Source of the DNA: Asterias rubens
Lineage: Eukaryota; Echinodermata; Asteroidea; Forcipulatida; Asteriidae
NCBI RefSeq assembly: GCF_902459465.1
Contig: NC_047062.1
Coordinates: 30,746,673-30,810,672 of the forward strand
Direction of reading: 5' to 3'
Length of the DNA stretch: 64,000 bases
In this document: positions 53,998 to 64,000 of the stretch, one piece after another
How positions within the stretch are numbered: the first letter of the stretch is position 1
Layout of the letters: every line of letters starts with the position of its first letter
Notes under the pieces: generated by a model
Told to the model about the DNA's origin: nothing
Seen by the model: the letters and a program-made list of their open reading frames with translations, nothing else
Databases searched by the model: none
Program-made: the position numbers and the translations under genes

Positions 53998-54818
53998 CTA
54001 GAAAGTGCACAAACAAAAATGTCTAAATCATGTATAACTTGGTTTAACATTTAATTCAGTTTTGAAACTTTAGCTAGCTTCTCTTGGCAACCAATGCCAT
54101 CTTCTAGGCATTCATTGCAAAACGAACAACCGATGAAAAAGATCTAGGCAACCAGTTTTGATACCTGGGCAACCATTGCCAGTCATTTGGGCAACCATAA
54201 CAAATCATCTGGGCAACAAATGCAAGTCATCTGGGCAACCGTTGCCATACAATGGTTCAACCAAAGCCAGTGCATTGATTGCCCTACAACTGGGCAACCA
54301 TTGCCCCATAGACTGGGCAATCATTGCCAGTCATATATGCAGCCATTGTCGCTTTACTGGGAAACCATTGCTCATTCATCAGGGCAACCATTGCCCATCT
54401 TTTTACAACCACCCCCTACATCTGGGGTAAGCATTATACAGCGGGGCACCCAACGGTTGCCCTACAACTGGGCAACCATTGCCATTTATCTTAGCAATCG
54501 TTGCCCAACAGACCGGGCAACCATTGCCAGTCATTTGGGCAACCATTATTGTACATCTGGGCAACCATTGCCAAACACCCGAGCACCTATGCCAATGGTC
54601 TGGGCAACCATTGCCTTAAATCTGGGCAACTGCCATCAGGGCAACTAATACCTTACATCTGAGCAACCATTGCCAGTCATCTGGGCACCAACTGCCCTTC
54701 TTAACAACATGGGCTGAATGCAGTTCCAAGATGTGGTGGCATAAATATATGATGACACTGTGCTGTAAAAACAGCCGAATGTACAAAAAGACCTGGGGAA
54801 AATCTGTTAACTACTTAC

Positions 54819-54946
54819 TCTTTCTATCTGGGTGTACATGTTCATTGGGTTGACATGGGATGAAGGTGTGCATCTCAGTGCCCCGTGACAGTCACTTGGA
54901 TGATGTTTATGTACCAACATCTTTGGAGGTTGGCTCACCTTTTTGT
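54819..54946 (-). other. Candidate minus-strand exon upstream of the repeated blocks
   Basis: On the minus strand TTTTTATTCTGCAG precedes the block, which ends GAAAGA/GTAAGT. Apart from two leading bases all 42 codons are open (KKVSQPPKMLVHKHHPSDCH then GALRCTPSSHVNPMNMYTQI). It leaves in phase 0, compatible with the first repeated block. I do not recognise the protein, and it may be noncoding. Confidence 0.4.
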
Positions 54947-54949
54947 CTG

Positions 54950-56240
54950 CAGAATAAAAAAGTTAGTTGAATTTAAATGAAGCTAAGATACAGTTACATT
55001 TTAGAGGAACAGCTTTTGATGGGAATCCTGCTGTAAAAAGAGTAAAGTTTTATTAGAAAACAGTAGGCCTTTCATATAAATTATTTTGTTCATCGTTTTC
55101 CAACCAGTTCTTGACCCGAAAGTAACGGCAAATTGGGGCATAGGGTATATAACGGAAATAAATTGTGGAGTTGGCTGTGTAGGTCTTGAGTTATGGTCAA
55201 GTTCAAGTCAACATGGGGTCACAGTTACCCAAGTTCAATATTCCTTATGTTTAATCAATCTATAACTGAAAACAAATTGAATATCGGTTGTTTTAATTTG
55301 TTATTACCTGTAATCAATCTGAAGGGAAAAACCACACATCTGAGTTAGGCTAGCGACCGCATGTAGTCTTCAGAATTTAAGCTACAGGTAGATATTATCT
55401 ACGGCTAGATTACACGCCCTCAAAGTTACAAACAATCTATAATCAATTCTATTCAGGAAAAGCAAATTTTTTTTTAAAGGAACATTGCAGAATTTGTTTT
55501 GCTGGCAGTGTAGCACTTTATGTAATCCACCATATATACATAAACTGACAAACCTGTAGAAGTTTGAGATCGATCGGCCATTTGGGTCACGAGAGAATAG
55601 TGACAAACCGATAACAAATGTTGCATTGCATCTAAACTAGATTATTTATTTCTCATCAAATATGAAATTTCAGACAGAAATATTTCAAGGGATGTTTTCC
55701 ACTATCATCATCATTAGACTGTGTAAGTTTTATGTAAATCTGTGATCTTCACAATTTTTGTTTCTTACCAATTCTGTAACGTTCCTTTTGCTATAAGAAT
55801 ATGATATTTGAAATGTTTCCTTTTACTAAGTGTTCAAATGAAACATTACAATTACATGTAAACATATTAACCAATGTCATTCTGCATAAACTTGAGGTTA
55901 GTGTGTCGAACTGTAAGATACATTTTTTTCCACAAAAGAACTTACAACTATGCTTCACATACCCCCCCCCCCCTCAAAAAAAAGGGCACTAAACTAGAAT
56001 GAAGTTTACTGGACAAAAATCCTCTACTGTAAATGTTTTTGTAACAATGAAATTGCCTAATCCATTTTAAGTTTGGCTTCTCCGCTGTCAACAACTTGAA
56101 CAACTAAGAGAAAGTGATGAAACATTTTTATATTAAAGGAAACTGCACTAGATCAATGAATGAACAAACGTCTCAATGTTCAGGAGTTTCGTTTCACTTT
56201 TATGAAGGAGTGAGCAGTTTATTTACCAGACTGATTGTAG
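54950..56240. other. Intergenic or intronic stretch
   Basis: No secure gene. The segment holds a diverged repeat (about 55,110-55,290, GGTCACAGTTACCCAAGTTC) related to 56,870-57,210, the duplicated 55,315-55,376 segment and a C-rich run near 55,960. Confidence 0.4.
55315..55376 (-). repeat. Right-hand copy of the duplicated segment
   Basis: It matches 48,535-48,600. On the minus strand CCCTTCAG is followed by ATTGATTACAG and then GTAATA, which would define an 11-nt micro-exon if used. This is suggestive only. Confidence 0.5.
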
Positions 56241-56248
56241 GAACTTAC

Positions 56249-56383
56249 CAACAGCAGGTTACAGTCAAGTTGCTTGGTTGTTCATCATTGATTCTTTGAT
56301 GTGTAGAACGTCTTGAAGAAATGCTCTAAGCCTTCAACATTGTTACTTGCACACTTGGGTTGTACGTCATCGGCTCCCTCGTG
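56249..56383 (-). other. Candidate minus-strand exon
   Basis: On the minus strand ATCTTTCACAG is followed by CACGAGGGAGCC, with a strong donor CTGTTG/GTAAGT at the left edge. An alternative inner donor GCAA/GTAACA lies at 56,345-56,346. The frame HEGADDVQPKCASNNVEGLE continues to a TGA inside the longer form. Coding status unknown. Confidence 0.4.
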
Positions 56384-56389
56384 CTGTGA

Positions 56390-57540
56390 AAGATAAATAT
56401 AACAGCTCTTACTGCAACATAAACAGTGCGCATAATTTGGTAGTTAACCATTCATAAGACAGACATTTTTAACTAAACTCATACAAAAGGATTTTGTTTA
56501 CTTTCAACACAAAAGACGTAAAGAAAAAAGTGTTGGGTACACATGTGCATAGCATGATTGCAAAAAAACACCCCAAAAAACACACCACACAACAGTGAAT
56601 TTCTATGACATTAGATGCCTAGAAGCTTTCAAGGATTGGTGCCGATGTGAGCTAGTTATCACTGAGCTCTCACAATGAAACCAATCCAGTAGATTGCTTG
56701 CAAAAAGTGCACAAACCAAAACCACCTCACTTCAGAGGAAGTCACATTCAAATAAGATTTATTTTGATTGTTGCAATCAAAATAAGCAAGAGTTATTTAA
56801 AAAATTGTGAGGAATGTTGAGGAATGGTGATGATTAGGTCTATTCAGTGATTTCTCAATAAAACGTTTGAGACTTCAAGTTAACATTAACATGAGTTCAC
56901 AGTTAATAAGGTTTAACCCTAAGTGCTCAAAGGGTCTTCAAGAAATGTTGTGCAATCCCTCAGAAATGGTCCTACTTCCGGTTGAATCAGAATTTCAGGT
57001 ATGAGGTCAAGCCAAGTTCAATCTTCATTGCTCACAAGGTATATAACTGAAAACAAAATTGCAAATCAGTGATGGTTTTGATTTTGGTCCCACTTCCGGT
57101 TGGCCTTAAAGTAGGGGTCAAGATGGGGTCACGGTAACCTAAGTTCACTTTCCAATGCTCAAAGGATCTATATAACTGAAAAGAAATTACAAATCGGTTG
57201 TGTAGTTCTTGAGATATGGTGCTGCAAATATTGATATTCAAATGAAGATCACGTGATTTTAATTAACAAACTAAGAATTTAAACCAAGTTCATGGCATAA
57301 TTAGCAAGCTAGCCATGCTGTGATTTATAACTTGAGAATTTCACGTTTTTAAGCTCAAGTATTAAGCTTCAATTCCATTTTAATAATTTAATTGTTTAAG
57401 ACTTAAATAAGAAACAAAACTTATAAAAACGCTATGGAGATTCAGGTGGAAACAAAGAGTAGAAATAACAATAAGAAAACTACACTTTAAGGATTTGTCA
57501 AATAAATTCTGTTATATTAACTTTAACAGTCGACGGTAAA
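56390..57540. other. AT-rich stretch with diverged duplicated segments
   Basis: GGGGTCACGGTAACCTAAGT (near 57,125) and TATATAACTGAAAACAAAAT (near 57,040) are members of a local repeat also seen near 55,200. No gene found. Confidence 0.4.
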
Positions 57541-57544
57541 GCTA

Positions 57545-57920
57545 ACATAGAATCCAATTCAAAATCTTGCTTCTCACATTCAAGGCCCTCCATGGAGTAG
57601 CACCTTGCTACATTACACATCTTTTACAACAACGTAACATCAGACCAGGCCTCAGATCATCATCAACATCACACATACTCTATGTTCCCAAAACTCGTCT
57701 GGCAAGTTACGGAGACCGTGCCTTTTCCAGATGCGCACCGCGTCTCTGGAATCCCTTGCCAGACGAGCTGAGGGACACACCTAATCTTTCTACTTTCAAA
57801 CACAACCTCAAGTCTCATCTGTTTAATTAGTCAGCTGACTAGCTTCCGGCGCCTTTGAATGGATCTATTCCAGATACTGCGCGCCTTATAAATTTTATGT
57901 TATTGTTATTATTATTAAAG
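57545..57920 (+). mobile_element. LINE reverse-transcriptase C-terminus with 3' end
   Basis: The open frame includes FKALHGVAPCYITHLL, RPGLRSSSTSHILYVPKTRL, ASYGDRAFSRCAPRLWNPLP and STFKHNLKSHLF, the signature C-terminus of CR1-like RTs. The 3' end GCGCGCCTTATAAATTTTAT is followed by a TTA-type microsatellite. It is truncated at the 5' end. Confidence 0.9.
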
Positions 57921-58490
57921 CTAAAAAATAAATTAAATTATACAAGAATCTTGTTTCAGACCTCAGGCGGTTTGTGTCTATTCAATAGACGGTTGGATAC
58001 CCCGGCGCTGTCATCTTGCTAAACATGGATTGTCCGAAAGTATTAAATAAAAAACCTAAGTGACAATATGTTTTGTGGACACTTTTATCTTAATCTTGAT
58101 AAATTATTCCTAAAGAAGAGCATTACGTTGACAACATCAAATGATGACCCCAAAGTTGGAAGAACAAATTCATTGGTGTGGCAGCACGCACGCAATGGTT
58201 TGCATACTACAACTTGCAGCAATCTCTTCTTGGCTATGCTTTAATACAATTTCAGTAACTTCCAGAGGCACTCAAGTTATTGAGAGAAATTTGTTTAGCA
58301 ACAAATCTCCGACCCAATGATCAACAATGGCATCGACTGAACATCAAAAGCAAGGCAACACGTTTGGATAGGCAATTCATTTTAAAACCCGCGCCTTGCA
58401 TGCACCGAAAAACACTCGAAATTCCTTCAAAACATGGGCAATAAATCCATTCCAACACTTCAATTCTCATGACGAGGATGTTCTCCACTC
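57921..58490. other. Sequence upstream of the LINE
   Basis: No secure feature on either strand. On the minus strand it would be the first intron of the candidate transcript that starts near 58.5 kb. Confidence 0.35.
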
Positions 58491-58492
58491 AC

Positions 58493-58740
58493 CATTTGCA
58501 CTTTTCATGTAGATTTTCCTCGCAACTCCGGTGAAAAATTCCGTTTTGTTGGAGCAGGACACAGCTCAACGGACACAGCAGGCAACCATTTTCTTCAGAG
58601 GAGCTCGACAGTGCGCCCCCGGGCCCCACACAGGCATGCTAAGTGCTTTGTCCAGGGTCGTTACGGATGTGCTATCAAGCTTCGTTCATTTGCATATCAA
58701 AGCAACTTTCGCATGTGTTAGGCTAATTTTGCCTCCCTAA
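58493..58740 (-). promoter_or_regulatory. Candidate minus-strand promoter and first exon
   Basis: The minus strand has a good donor GCAAATG/GTGAGT at 58,491-58,493. The sequence upstream of it is richer in GC and CpG (GGCCCGGGGGCGCACTG) than the neighbourhood. An octamer-type ATTTGCAT lies at about 58,687-58,694. Several short upstream ATGs are present and no long ORF, so the transcript may be noncoding. Confidence 0.35.
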
Positions 58741-60578
58741 TCCATATTTGAAAATAAAATGGACTGATTCTCAAGATATGAATAGTTATTTGTATTCGAG
58801 GGTAGGTCAAAGATTTCTGCTCCTAAAATGATTCTGGCGCTTTGGTTTCAAATAAATATAGTGTTTTCTTTTCCCGAATAAAGTGTATAATTGAATAGAA
58901 AACTCAAAAGGACAGATCAAAGAAGTGCGTCTGAAGGGTATTGAGAATTTAGAAGGTTATTTATACACCCATCCAATGGTTAATATATCTTCCGCGCGAC
59001 TGAGAAATAGAGAGCATTGTTTTGGAAAAGTGTAAGGAGATTTAGAAGTTTATCAATTGACTTACATATTTTAAGGATGCTGTAATTGCAAAAGGTCTTT
59101 CGTAAAAATGGCAATTCTTCTGGATTCATACTAGGTTTCTTTTCTAGGGATATTTTTCAAACTATAGGGCCTACTCCTTTTTGAATAAATGTTGTTTATC
59201 CGTTTTTTGAAGATCTTAAAACTTTAAAATATAATTTCCTTTTCTTCCCAATGATGTCTGAATAATCAGTGGAGCAGGGTGAACCTGGTTCTTTACTTTG
59301 GTCCAATTTTATAAAGCTGTTTAGCAGAAAATACTGCTCAGTAACTTTCTCATTTAAGCAAAAAAGTCGTGACAATGCAAACATTTCAACGGCATTTCGG
59401 CTGGAAAAAATGTTGTTGTTAAGCAAGTTGTGGTGCTTCCAAGATTCATAAAAATTGAACCCGCAAAGTCATCCATTACGTGGGTTACTGCAGGTCTTGT
59501 AGACTAGTCAGATGCCTGCCAACTAATCAAATTGAATTGGAATTTAATTGGAAAAATATGAAAAAATTAATTCTGGCAGAAAAGGCGGCAGTAGATATGT
59601 TTTTGTTGCGGGATACAATGATTTTGTTTTACTGAAATAATTTGTCTGTATAACATGTAATAAGCATTACTTGCACAATTTGAGGATCAGTGTCGGCAGG
59701 TATAAAGTTGTTTTAATAAAAAAAAAAAAATGCGTTAACAGCTTTCGTATAACTGTGCCGCGCTTGTGAATCTGCTTGCTCCCCAACTGGTTTAACAAGT
59801 CATGAGTAAGAGTGTCTGGAAAGAGTCGATCGCATGCTGATCAGAACAACCGTGACAAACATTTTAAGACTTGTTATTAATTTCCGTGCTGGCTGAGTAA
59901 ACGATTTGCTATGACATGTCTGAATTGGCAGCTGCCAAGGTTGGTAAGGGCAGCTTATGACTTAATAAAATTCAAATTAAGGGGCTACTTCACATCTCCT
60001 AACCATTCATTTGAGAACTTCTTGGATCTCTTTAAATTTGTCGGAGGGGGGGGGGGCAAGATGTTGAAGGAGTTGTTAATCCACTCTCCGTGAATTGGTG
60101 ATACATAGAAGACAGTACATAATTGTACTTCTACTTCTACTTGGATACTCGGTAGGGTCCATAAGACAGAGGTTCAAATACTGTAAACATCAACAAGTTA
60201 TGTACATAGCTTAAATAGAATATTTATTCCTGCAATTTTAAATGTAACTCTTATACATTCAATCCAATAGTTATATTATATAGAAATATATGTTTACATG
60301 CATCAAAGGGAAATTATCATTAATAGTACACAGAGAACAATCCACCAGAGGTTCAAATACTGCCAACAAGGTTATCAAACATTCTTTTGCTAATCTACGT
60401 TTCCATTATCAGTGTGAGAAGCTGACCCTTGACACAGAGTTGAGCATATATCAGTATAAAAGCGTATTCATTTCAACCCATACCCATATCTATACGATCA
60501 ATGTTCTTTCTCCAGTGTGAAACAGATAGACTAAATGCTGGTATACCAGCGTTCTTCTGTCTGCATCATTTTAGGGGT
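58741..60578. other. Intergenic stretch
   Basis: No gene found. It includes a fragment of the AATTTTATAAAGCTG/GCTTAGCAG foldback family at about 59,300-59,455, a G-run near 60,047 and a short CTTCTA repeat near 60,130. GAGGTTCAAATACTG occurs twice, near 60,169 and 60,349. Confidence 0.4.
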
Positions 60579-60713
60579 TTTAAAGACAGTGGACACTATT
60601 GGTAATTGTCAAAGACCAGTCTTCTCACTAGCTGTATCGAAATAACAAAGCTGTGAAAATTTGAGCTCAATCGGTTATCGGAGTTGCGAGGTAACAAGGA
60701 AAGAAAAAACACT
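60579..60713 (-). mobile_element. MITE family A, truncated copy
   Basis: It starts at AAAGACAGTGGACACTATTG, carries AATTGTCAAAGACCAGTCTT and GAAAATTTGAGCTCAATCGG, and stops abruptly after about 135 bases. Confidence 0.75.
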
Positions 60714-61066
60714 AACCAATTACATAAATCTAAAGGGCAAGCTATTATTTAAAAACAACAATTACTGCTTTTACAAAAGCAAGTTTACTATAAAACACAA
60801 ACAAGAATTGATATTAGGTTCCCTTTCAGCATTTTAGAGTTAAAACCATCTTTTTTGTGGTTTTGTTTGTTTAAAGACAATGTGTTTAGAGTTTAAAAAT
60901 TTTCAATGCAGTGATTTTGAATCTTATCACTACATCATTTCAAAAAGTACAAAATTGAGCAGGCCTGTGTGCTTCGTTTTTGAAAGGGCAAGGGCACCAA
61001 GGCATATTTTCTCCTTGGTGAAAGGCACCCTATGAGGAAATTGTAAATTTCTACAAGGGCACCAAG

Positions 61067-62349
61067 CAGTGGCGTAACCAGAGGGGAGGCAGGGGGGCCG
61101 GCGCCCCCCCCCCCCCCCCCCCGCTCAGAACCCTTGCCCCCCCCCTCTTGCCCCCCCCCATATGAAATCAGAGAAAAGTATATTCTTATAGGCCTAATAT
61201 ATAAATCGTTTAAGGCTGCATAAAATGCTGCCGTAAAAAGGAAAACTTTTATTCATATATCAGTAGGCCCTATGTGGACTATAACATGAAAAATGCATGG
61301 AAACGCGCGCGCGATCGTATTGGCGGTAAATGTTTGTTGTGGTTTTGCGGTTACAGAGATTGCAGGGTGTGACAAAGTTCTGTTAAATATATGTGGTGGT
61401 CTGAACGCAGACCAATAGCTCTGTTAACACAACTTAGTCAACTCATGGAGGTAGAAATTTCTACCTTCATGGTCAGATGCACTACAGAGAAATTTACTAC
61501 AGCAAAATGGCCAGCGAAAAAAAAGGTTGCTTAAACCATTTCTTCTCCTTTGAAGCAAGCGGTGCAATTGAGAGGTAGGCCTATTTTAAATATCCATTTC
61601 ATAACTAAAATGTGATTATTAAACACCCACAATTTCAATCCTGTATTTTTTTTGATGGCTTACACTTGTTACAATAAGGCCGAGTAAAAAAAAGAAACAC
61701 GTTTAGTGTCTGGGTTTCTCAAAAAAAGGAAGGAGGGGCTTTTTATTTACTATTTCAAGATTGCCGCCATGAATGTCAAATATCAATTGGTTTTTTTCTG
61801 CTGCTGAAATACACAAAACATTAATGAAACAGTTTGGTCAAGGCATTCAGACAAGACATTCAGATTTTGTTTTTGCTGAGATCATTTAAAATAACCCTTT
61901 TTCAAAAAAAAATGTGCATAAAAAAAACCTAAGAAAAAAAAGGAGGTGTCCTGTAAAAAGGCGGGTGGGGACCGGTGGGGACGCTAAAAATTTCTGTTTT
62001 TCTATTTTTACTTGGCCTAATATTATTATGTTTTGGGTATTTACACACCCACTGAGCCTATTTGAGAATGCCGTGTACAACTCTAAATTGGTACTTGGTG
62101 ATCACAGTTGGTAATTTAAAAAAGTTTTATCTTATACAAAATGACATGTTCTCTAAGATTTTGTTGTTTTCGCAATCTTTTGTTACCTGCTGACTATGTA
62201 GACTGTTTTAGAACTGCATTGGTGTGTATCAACTATATATCAGTTAACATATTTAATAATAATCTTGCACTTCTTTGGCCCCCCCCCCCCCAAATTTAAT
62301 CTTTGCCCCCACTTGCCCCACCAAATGAAAATGTCTAGTTACGCCGCTG
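61067..62349. mobile_element. hAT-type DNA transposon, non-autonomous (1.28 kb)
   Basis: The left end CAGTGGCGTAACCAGA and right end TCTAGTTACGCCGCTG are inverted repeats. They are flanked by an identical 8-bp duplication GCACCAAG (61,059-61,066 and 62,350-62,357), the target-site length typical of hAT elements. C-rich runs lie near both ends. No transposase domain was found. A short + strand frame at 61,507-61,574 (MASEKKGCLNHFFSFEASGA) with a GTAGGC after it resembles a transposase first exon and suggests an internally deleted autonomous parent. Confidence 0.9.
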
Positions 62350-62357
62350 GCACCAAG

Positions 62358-62642
62358 GCAATGACCAGCGGACATGAAGGCAATCACCATTCGTTGCCTC
62401 CGTGAGGCATCAGGGCTGATTGAGAATATTGATTCTCTGAAAGAACTGAATACTTCTTAACATAAATCTAAGGATCATTGCATTTTAAAGAACCCAATGG
62501 AAATATTGGTTTTATTGGGGTGTCCTTATTTTTGAGCCATATATTTATCTCATGTTCTAAATCAGTTTATCTTACTTCATCATCTTTCCTCCCCTTGTTG
62601 TGTATGTGTTTTTGACAGGTTTTTATCAAAATAAGTTCAATT
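62358..62642. other. SUOX 3' flank
   Basis: It begins with the remainder of the interspersed repeat into which the hAT element inserted. On the minus strand an AATAAA at 62,511-62,516 lies about 170 bases after the SUOX stop and is a candidate polyadenylation signal. Confidence 0.4.
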
Positions 62643-62671
62643 CAAATCAAATCAAATCAAATCAAATCAAC
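62643..62671. repeat. (ATCAA)n microsatellite
   Basis: About six tandem AAATC/ATCAA units lie in the presumed 3' untranslated region of SUOX, 14 bases beyond the stop codon. Confidence 0.85.
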
Positions 62672-62684
62672 CACCTATACCTGT

Positions 62685-63949
62685 TTATTCTTCTTCGACA
62701 ACCTTAACATTGACACGATGCCAAGCCGTATTCATCAGTCCCCGGACATTCCAGATTCCCTTCATTGTATCTGGCTGTACGTTATGAGACGAATCAATAG
62801 CCTTGCAGTAGATATCCAACTTGCCTTTGTGATCCTTTGGAATGGGTATCTCCGCCTCCCACTGTGTCCAGGCCCAGACGCGTTGGATCTTTTGACCGGC
62901 ATCTTTCAGCTCCGCAACATGCCATTTCTGGCCACCATCCACGGAGACATCCACGCGCAGAATCCCGCGTCCACCTCCGCTCCACGCATACCCCTTGACG
63001 GTTACTTTCTCCTCGTCCACGTCAACACTGCTGCCTTCTTTCGGATAACAGATTGCTGACTGGACGGGGTACTCTTGAACGGGCGGTGCTGTATCATAGT
63101 TGAGCTGTCCAAATTCTACGGACGGATTGAAGCTCTTGTAGTCTTTCTGCTGCCAGTGACTGGGACTCTCTTTGTCGCTGACGATGACCTTCGAGAGCCA
63201 TTTGACGCTTCGTGCTCCTATGTTACCTGGAATGATGACTCTCAGTGGATGACCGTGATCGGCTGGGATGTCCTGACCGTTCATTTTGTAGGCCAGGAGG
63301 ACGTCACGGTATGGATTCATGGCCACCGACAACGGGATAGAAGAGCCGTAGCTGCCACCATTGGGGTCTTTATCCAACCCTTCAAACTGAACATAAGCAA
63401 ACTTAGCCTCGTCTTCCTCTGTTAGACCCGCCTTGAGTAGAACATCTCTCAGCATCACCCCAGTCCACTCAGCAGTGCTGATCGCTCCAAACTTCCAAGA
63501 CAGACCTTTGACGGTTTTGTAGTTGGACATTTGACTGCGGCGATTTCCAGCACACTGCATGGTTCCGGTGATGGTATGCTCCTTGTATTTCTTCAATTCA
63601 TCCACAGATAGCTTGATGGTCTTCTTTCCTGGGACCTCGACGTCGAGCTTGAAGTTCTTCTTGTCGAACTCAGGGACTGGGAGGTGATTACGGACAAAGA
63701 AGAGCTCATTGGGTGTGATGAAGCTATCAATGAGAAGCTCTGGTGGGGGTTCGGCGTTGAAAGGCTTCTTGGAGTTGACAGTGAGTGCTGGGTGTCGGTA
63801 CGGCTCGTTGGCAAATGGATCATTTACGTCCTTCTTCTGTATCCTCTCATCATCTTTGTAGTTTCCGATGCGTAAGGTTTCCAGTAGAGCAAGCGTTTCA
63901 TCGCTCTGATGCACAGCATACAGAGCCCAGAACGGTTCAAGAGAGCCAC
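62685..63949 (-). CDS. SUOX: Sulfite oxidase (SUOX), last coding exon
   Basis: SUOX oxidises sulfite to sulfate in the mitochondrial intermembrane space using a molybdenum cofactor, passing electrons to cytochrome c through a cytochrome b5 domain. One exon from acceptor TTTGTAG at 63,950 to TAA at 62,685 gives 421 codons. It opens GGSLEPFWALYAVH and contains HPALTVNSKKPFNAEPPPEL and RNHLPVP. TMQCAGNRRSQM carries the molybdenum-ligand Cys. DHGHPLRVIIPGNIGARSVK follows, then SHWQQKDYKSF and the dimerization domain with YAWSGGGRGILRVDVS and NVQPDTMKGIWNVRG. All key motifs are intact with no frameshift. The targeting peptide and cytochrome b5 domain must be encoded beyond the right edge. The gene converges on HECTD1. 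Confidence 0.97.
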
Positions 63950-64000
63950 CTACAAATCGATAATAAAAAAACACAGCGATGAAAATAAACCTGGGCTCGA

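Larger units (their letters stand above)
48870..54720. repeat. Minisatellite array, 21-22-bp unit
   Basis: The core unit CTGGGCAACCATTGCCATAC plus one or two bases is repeated with variable spacing through 5.8 kb. It is interrupted by four exon-like blocks and bordered on the left by a fifth. Short ORFs on both strands rich in W, L and P or in G, N and H are by-products of the repeat. Confidence 0.92.

Noticed and set aside
48870..54720. CRISPR array or repeat-protein gene in the minisatellite
   Set aside because: The genome is eukaryotic, the repeats are contiguous without unique spacers, unit lengths drift (21, 22, 43 bp), and the ORFs on both strands are short and low-complexity.
61104..61160. 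Poly-C runs as a functional element
   Set aside because: They are simple-sequence runs inside the hAT element ends and may include sequencing length errors.
37266..62684. Remaining HECT-domain exons of HECTD1 downstream
   Set aside because: I looked for the FLAK, QDNRLVDLP, LNFQFCPSS-like and TFHTC/NTCVHYLKLP-like blocks in + strand frames and found none. The + strand ORFs here are LINE or repeat derived.
62718..63425. Plus-strand ORFs opposite SUOX
   Set aside because: They are antisense shadows of a strongly conserved SUOX coding exon.

Overview
The window is animal nuclear DNA: intron-rich, GT-AG spliced, AT-rich between genes, and full of foldback MITEs, tRNA-derived SINEs and decayed LINE 3' ends. 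Protein similarity places it in an invertebrate deuterostome. The mix of repeat families looks echinoderm-like, most likely a sea star, but that is recollection and inference rather than proof.

Region 1 (about 1-29,847, + strand) is the middle of HECTD1, a very large HECT-type E3 ubiquitin ligase. I place 33 exons with consistent splice phases. Together they give 1,716 uninterrupted codons, from the ankyrin repeats through the galactose-binding/SUN-like fold, the start of the MIB/HERC2 domain, a Ser/Thr-rich and acidic linker and the BTHB domain, into the first part of the HECT domain. The second half of MIB/HERC2 has no exon here. The N-terminus lies upstream of the window.

Region 2 (29,845-37,265) is a 7.4-kb array of a 60-bp repeat that begins inside the HECT coding exon. 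It contains a nearly exact 1,875-bp tandem duplication plus partial third copies. About 370-380 C-terminal HECT residues, including the catalytic Cys, were not found in the window. HECTD1 is therefore either truncated in this allele, split by a giant intron, or misassembled.

Region 3 (37,266-54,720) is a cluster of unrelated tandem arrays: about 345 bp x3, 94 bp x6, AT-rich repeats of 170-220 bp, a G-rich array with telomere-like G-quadruplex motifs, 98 bp x6, and a 5.8-kb minisatellite of 21-22 bp (locally 43 bp). Five exon-like blocks of about 90-105 bp with splice-like edges on the minus strand sit in this minisatellite.

Region 4 (54,720-62,684) has more minus-strand exon-like blocks, ending near a GC-richer possible promoter at about 58.5-58.7 kb. 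It also holds a LINE 3' end and a 1.28-kb hAT-type element with an 8-bp target duplication.

Region 5 (62,685-63,949, - strand) is the last coding exon of sulfite oxidase (SUOX), with its molybdenum-cofactor and dimerization domains. It converges on HECTD1, and its cytochrome b5 part lies beyond the right edge. I see no functional link between the two genes.
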